Source: Acetobacter fallax (GTDB taxonomy: Bacteria; Pseudomonadota; Alphaproteobacteria; Acetobacterales; Acetobacteraceae). From it: a stretch of 64,000 nucleotides of DNA. Shown here one piece after another: positions 61,701 to 64,000 of this stretch. Numbering within the stretch: position 1 is the stretch's first letter; the number at the start of each line of letters is the position of its first letter. Under the pieces are notes generated by a model. It was not told the origin of the DNA and did no database searches. It saw nothing but the letters and a program-made list of their open reading frames with translations. The stretch is from contig NZ_WOSX01000016.1 in assembly GCF_011516735.1 (NCBI RefSeq), forward strand, positions 1-64,000, read 5' to 3'. A program made the position numbers and the translations under genes.

Positions 61701-64000
61701 CACGCTGCTCAGCGTGGTGCAGGATGGCACGCCCTGTTATTGCCGCGGCACGCTGATCACGACGGAACACGGGGAAATCCCCGTCGAACAGCTCAGCATC
61801 GGTGACCACGTCATCACCGCCGAAAACGGACCTCGCCCCATCCGCTGGATCGGCCGCCGCTCCTATTCCGGCCAGTTCGCACGGGGCAACCGGGACATCC
61901 TGCCCGTCGTCTTCCGCAAAGGATCGCTCGGAAACAACCTGCCCACAACCGACCTGTCCGTCTCCCCGCTCCACGCCATGTTCCTGGATGGTGTGCTGGT
62001 CCCGGCCGTCACGCTGGTCAACGGCACGAGCATCGTCCAGGCCGAATGCATGGACGAAGTGGCTTACTTCCATATCGAACTCGACAGCCACGACCTCGTC
62101 CTCGCCAACGGGGCACCCTCCGAAACCTTCATCGACGATGGCTCACGCGGCATGTTCCATAACGCCGCTGAATACGCGACGCTTTACCCGGACGCCTCCA
62201 CGCAGCCCGCGACATACTGCGCCCCGCGTGTGGAACACGGAGCCGGGATCGAACGGATACGCAGCCGCCTGAACGCGCCTGCTGCGGATGGCAGCGAAAA
62301 TCGTCCCGAAGACGCACCGCTGCTCGGCTATCTCGATCTCGTCAGCCGGACACGCATCGAAGGCTGGGCCCGCACGGAGGGCGCCAGTCAGCCGGTGCGC
62401 CTGCACATCACGGACAGAGGTGTCGTGCTGGGTGAGGTCATTGCGGACCAGCCACGCCCCGATGCCGGTGGCGCATACGGATTCACCTTCCTGATTCCCG
62501 GCGGCCTGTCCCCCTTCCGGCGGCATGTCATCGAGGTCCGCCGCGTCAGCGACAGGGCAGCCCTGAAAAACACCCCGTGGATGCTCGACCAGACAGCCTC
62601 CGGCCCGACGCGGATCGCCGTGCCGGTCACTCCGTCCGAAACCGCGCTGGAAGGATATGTCGATTTCGTAACGCGCGACCGGATCGGCGGCTGGGCATGG
62701 ACCCCGGAAACCCCTGACGAGCCCGTCGCTCTCCAGATCCTCGACAACGGAAACCTCATCGCCGCCGTCGTCGCGAATGGCATCCGTCAGGACGTGTCCG
62801 GAACGGGCCGGGGTCTGCGCTGCGGGTTCGATGTCCTGCTCCCCGAAGGTCTTCCGCCCTTCACCCGCCATGTCATCGAAGTGCGCCGCGAAAACGATGG
62901 TGCATTGCTGGGCGCCCCGGTCACGCTTGAGCCGGTCAACGCCTTCGATCAGGACGCAGAAGACGCCATCCGTCGCGTCGTGACCTCCGCCGCCAGTCTG
63001 GAAGGGCAGGATCGTGTGCTCTCCTTCCTGCTCGGCCAGGTCGATCAGCTCACCCGCATCCGCGTCCGGACAGCCAGCGGTGAAACCGCCCGCGCCCTGA
63101 CCAGCGCCCGCCGCCGCCGTGGCCTTCCTGCCGGAACACCGGCTCCTCGCCGTCATGCTCTGATCATCGACGGCATGCACCCGGACATAAACCGCGACGC
63201 AGGCTCCTGCGCAGTGCTCGCACACGCACGTGCCCTCATCACGCTGGGTTATGAGGTGTCCTTCGTGGCCGCCGACCAGATGAGCGGCGGCAGTCCCTCC
63301 ACGCAGATCGCCGGCATCACCATGCTGACAGCACCGCTTTACAGCAGCGTGGAAGATGTGCTCGCCAAACACGCCGACATCTTCGACGTGGTCTATCTGC
63401 ACCGGCAGGACATCGCGACCCGCTACATGGCGCTCGTCCGGCGCTACCAGCGCTCAGCCCGCGTCCTCTACAACGTGGCCGACCTGCACCACGTCAGAAC
63501 CCTGCGCCAGGCCGGTGTCCAGAAGCGCCCGGAACTCATTGCCCGCGCCCGCTCCGTGAAACACGCTGAATACACAGCCGCGCTTCAGGCCGACGCGGTT
63601 CTGGTCCACTCCCCCGAGGAAGCAAAGCAAATGCAGGTCGCGCTGCCTCAGGCCACCATTCACGTCGTGCCCTGGAGCGTGTCCGTGCGGCCAGAGCCGA
63701 AAACGCCCATGGAACGGAACGGCCTCGTCTTCCTCGGAAATTACAGCCACGAACCAAACGTGGACGCTGCTTTCTGGCTGGTCCGCGATATCATGCCGCT
63801 CGTCTGGAAACAGGAGCCTTCCATTCGCTGCCTGCTGGCCGGAGCAGATATGTCAGAGTCCATCAGGGCTCTTGAAAGACACGGTGTCGGGATCGTCGGC
63901 CACGCACCCGACCTCGATACAATGTTCTCAGAAGTGCGCCTGAGTGTTTCCCCATTACGCTTCGGCGCCGGCATCAAGGGAAAGGTGCTGGAAAGCTTCG
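56368..64000 (+). CDS. Giant AIDA-repeat / Hint / glycosyltransferase-like protein (3' end outside the window)
   Basis: One frame runs from the ATG at 56368 (GGAG upstream) to the window edge without a stop, 2,544 codons. Residues about 1-1780 are Ser/Gly/Ala/Thr/Val-rich repeats of AIDA-autotransporter type (SSGG-x-A...V-x-SGG). Residues about 1788-1930 are a Hint_2 domain: PCYCRGTLITTEHGEIPVEQ with Cys1790/1792, and LSVSPLHAMFLDG with His1869. Two copies of a module of about 95 residues follow (LLGYLDLVSRTRIEGWA and LEGYVDFVTRDRIGGWA, each ending in RHVIEVRR). From about 2260 there is a GT4-like glycosyltransferase region: RRHALIIDGMHPDINRDAGS, then PRY-rich linkers, and FLGNYSHEPNVDA ... 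PLRFGAGIKGKVLESF at the edge. There is no N-terminal signal peptide; any beta-barrel would lie beyond the window. Function is unknown. Confidence 0.85.
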   Translation, partial: MTASSLSGTASSVTVASGNTLTLSSGAQVSGLDIESGGIVKILAGASVMDGSVETGGVLSVSAGGTAENLDIAVSGRVNISSGGIVTGASLDAGALLYVYSGGVSSDSIGGIQVSSGGLSVDGTATSGAAFYIFKGAEASGTVVTSSGIIRLSAGGTATDTTVKSGGYLWVSSGGVASGADIVTSGGYIGVSSGGSATDVTINGGSGRISGIGTDYTLTSGAYLWISAGGVLSGATFDTSAYAMMSSGALTEEVTVENGATLYVSAGAKTVSTTVLSGGSQQVAGETDNAVISSGGIDILASGAIGSGDTIASGGVGIVSSGASVTGETVLTGGQLVLIPGATATGLINEGGDIISAAALLTSSGQFVSAFSADDLAKDSLPVDSGLTLDVYAGANLTSAQEQGTVLIETGATATGDVLSAGAGQDVFGQASGTVVQSGSTEIVETGGLSVSGTVQSGGIEQVSGQVSGFSVLSGASLNVSADGIAQNDIISSGAIEIICSGGSAVSETIASGATLVVMDGASVSGLLPESGSQIISGTVVLTSNGGALSAAADVMSDPSVGSGATVTVYDGGETLSASLDLNGSETVLSGGIASATQGGNITVLSGGLLTGGTQLSETYDYISAGGDISGVTIGDSATLRIWSGGQGEDLTAVNGGLIWQHSGIVSGVLLESGGYLGVSAGAIAIDVDIEGGSGRISGLGSDYTLNSGGYVWVSAAGILETATFEGAASAFISSGGLIDSASVTDGSVLYVSAGATTSDTDVGSGGVQQIGGTTVNALIGDGGTDFLTAGALASGNTVQSGGIEVASSGATVISETVGSGGTLLVLDGAKVSGTVNAGGNVVSAGVYVTSGTAVVSVTPGTLSGLTIDNVYESAAVLPGGEVDDATITAGAVLQVLSGSLASGTVDGSVVTVAAGGQATATTVEGRYATQTVSGTATGTVIGSGGAELTVQGATTSGAIVQAGGTEQVTGTAQGVTTSAGGLTEILSGGAGQNDLIASGGFEIVSAGGAVTSETIASGGTLVLESGASATDLTLEDGGQIVSAGVLVVENERVTSAIAGTASGLTLDDYNADGEILSGGATDAAVIGEYAMLSVSAGGVAHQTQDSGDVEVLSGGLTDGTVVSSLATETIRSGGLASGTQILADGEQYISAGGTAIGTQVASGATQTIFGTASATTVGAGGTADVHGAILSATITSGARLTVASGATATGDTLLSGAIEVVSSGAQVSGEIVASGATLIVLDGGEADSIGSQGGTVVTSGVIISSGGVILSGIAGTASGLVLDGTNGDAIVQQGGEADDTIISGASTLFIEDGSLTSGSIVSGSEVVDVGGTAQASQIEGGLQTVSGTALDAVVGQSGQQAIDTTGAATGTTVQSGGTVLDSGTLSDADEQTGGVVMVLSGASASGNVIGDGAIEVVSAGGTATGEELDEGGTLIVMPGANVTDTTLAGGLVVSSGEVFYDDTTPVSATTAPIDGAVLSAGISAIVLSGGATITTLIEDGATLSVLGGGLAADTTVSGDLNLASGAGAAATLLLSGGTETLASGATDSATILNSGSFQDVRQGGVTVSAQVWSGASQSVYGVAENTAVIGGEQYVYGTADETILLAGAVQYIAPGSTSATLSSANSGLTATGGGGAGSPGYAERVDIESGASQFVGGAASTVIVEAGGVQTIGSVGLVRGDLIAGTATVSSGGTLDGAIIASGGTLVLSSGAAAEDVLLRSGSTIDLVDMDYTSATALQLSGGFELTISAAGQTMTIDLDGTYDAASFALSGDTGSGTLLSVVQDGTPCYCRGTLITTEHGEIPVEQLSIGDHVITAENGPRPIRWIGRRSYSGQFARGNRDILPVVFRKGSLGNNLPTTDLSVSPLHAMFLDGVLVPAVTLVNGTSIVQAECMDEVAYFHIELDSHDLVLANGAPSETFIDDGSRGMFHNAAEYATLYPDASTQPATYCAPRVEHGAGIERIRSRLNAPAADGSENRPEDAPLLGYLDLVSRTRIEGWARTEGASQPVRLHITDRGVVLGEVIADQPRPDAGGAYGFTFLIPGGLSPFRRHVIEVRRVSDRAALKNTPWMLDQTASGPTRIAVPVTPSETALEGYVDFVTRDRIGGWAWTPETPDEPVALQILDNGNLIAAVVANGIRQDVSGTGRGLRCGFDVLLPEGLPPFTRHVIEVRRENDGALLGAPVTLEPVNAFDQDAEDAIRRVVTSAASLEGQDRVLSFLLGQVDQLTRIRVRTASGETARALTSARRRRGLPAGTPAPRRHALIIDGMHPDINRDAGSCAVLAHARALITLGYEVSFVAADQMSGGSPSTQIAGITMLTAPLYSSVEDVLAKHADIFDVVYLHRQDIATRYMALVRRYQRSARVLYNVADLHHVRTLRQAGVQKRPELIARARSVKHAEYTAALQADAVLVHSPEEAKQMQVALPQATIHVVPWSVSVRPEPKTPMERNGLVFLGNYSHEPNVDAAFWLVRDIMPLVWKQEPSIRCLLAGADMSESIRALERHGVGIVGHAPDLDTMFSEVRLSVSPLRFGAGIKGKVLESF

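Overview
The window looks like chromosome from an acetic acid bacterium (Acetobacteraceae, Alphaproteobacteria). The evidence is high-GC core genes with strong G/C third positions, the alphaproteobacterial syntenies infA-maf-RNase G-like-yacG and mrcA-prfB, a TonB-ExbB-ExbD-ExbD operon whose ExbB has a Pro/Ala-rich export region, a type II secretion locus, and IS5/IS630-family debris like that common in Acetobacter, Gluconobacter and Komagataeibacter. The genus cannot be fixed from the sequence alone.

Layout. 1-0.8 kb: tail of an IS630-type transposase, a three-repeat I-E-type CRISPR remnant flush against it, and a broken IS5 transposase. 0.8-5.3 kb (minus): MotB-like, MotA/ExbB-like and OmpA-like envelope proteins, then suhB and efp. 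5.6-10.2 kb (plus): hisG, hisD, infA, maf, an RNase E/G-like gene, yacG and tRNA-Phe. 10.3-11 kb: a decayed IS5 copy and a large imperfect palindrome made from a dispersed repeat. 11-18.3 kb: an exported hypothetical protein, a CNT nucleoside transporter, glutathione peroxidase, PBP1A and prfB with its programmed +1 frameshift. 19-23.1 kb: tonB-exbB-exbD-exbD plus a TPR protein, closed by a terminator. 23.3-27.8 kb: an AT-rich accessory island with a SnoaL-like protein, an AraC regulator, and a GNAT-like plus ImmA/IrrE-metallopeptidase gene pair between two unrelated IS5 remnants. 28-31.3 kb: a small His-rich protein, an M20 peptidase, pdxA, a repeat copy and a TetR stump.

33-46 kb: a type II secretion system split into gspG (plus), gspL-M-D-K and gspO (minus) and gspE-F-H-I-J (plus), followed by a likely secreted phosphoesterase. 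46.3-53.7 kb: a PKHD-type dioxygenase, then a tightly overlapping operon of three SPFH (HflK/HflC-like) membrane proteins, a P1B-type metal ATPase without an N-terminal metal-binding domain, and a GspN/GspC-like protein. 53.8-55.9 kb: a secreted multicopper oxidase. 56.4-64 kb: one open reading frame that leaves the window, with no stop in more than 2,540 codons. It has about 1,780 residues of AIDA-like repeats, a Hint domain, two copies of a module of about 95 residues and a glycosyltransferase-like domain.

The most unusual items are the giant AIDA-Hint-glycosyltransferase polypeptide, the triple-SPFH/P1B-ATPase/GspN operon, and the GNAT/ImmA-IrrE pair, which resembles a toxin-antitoxin or defence module.
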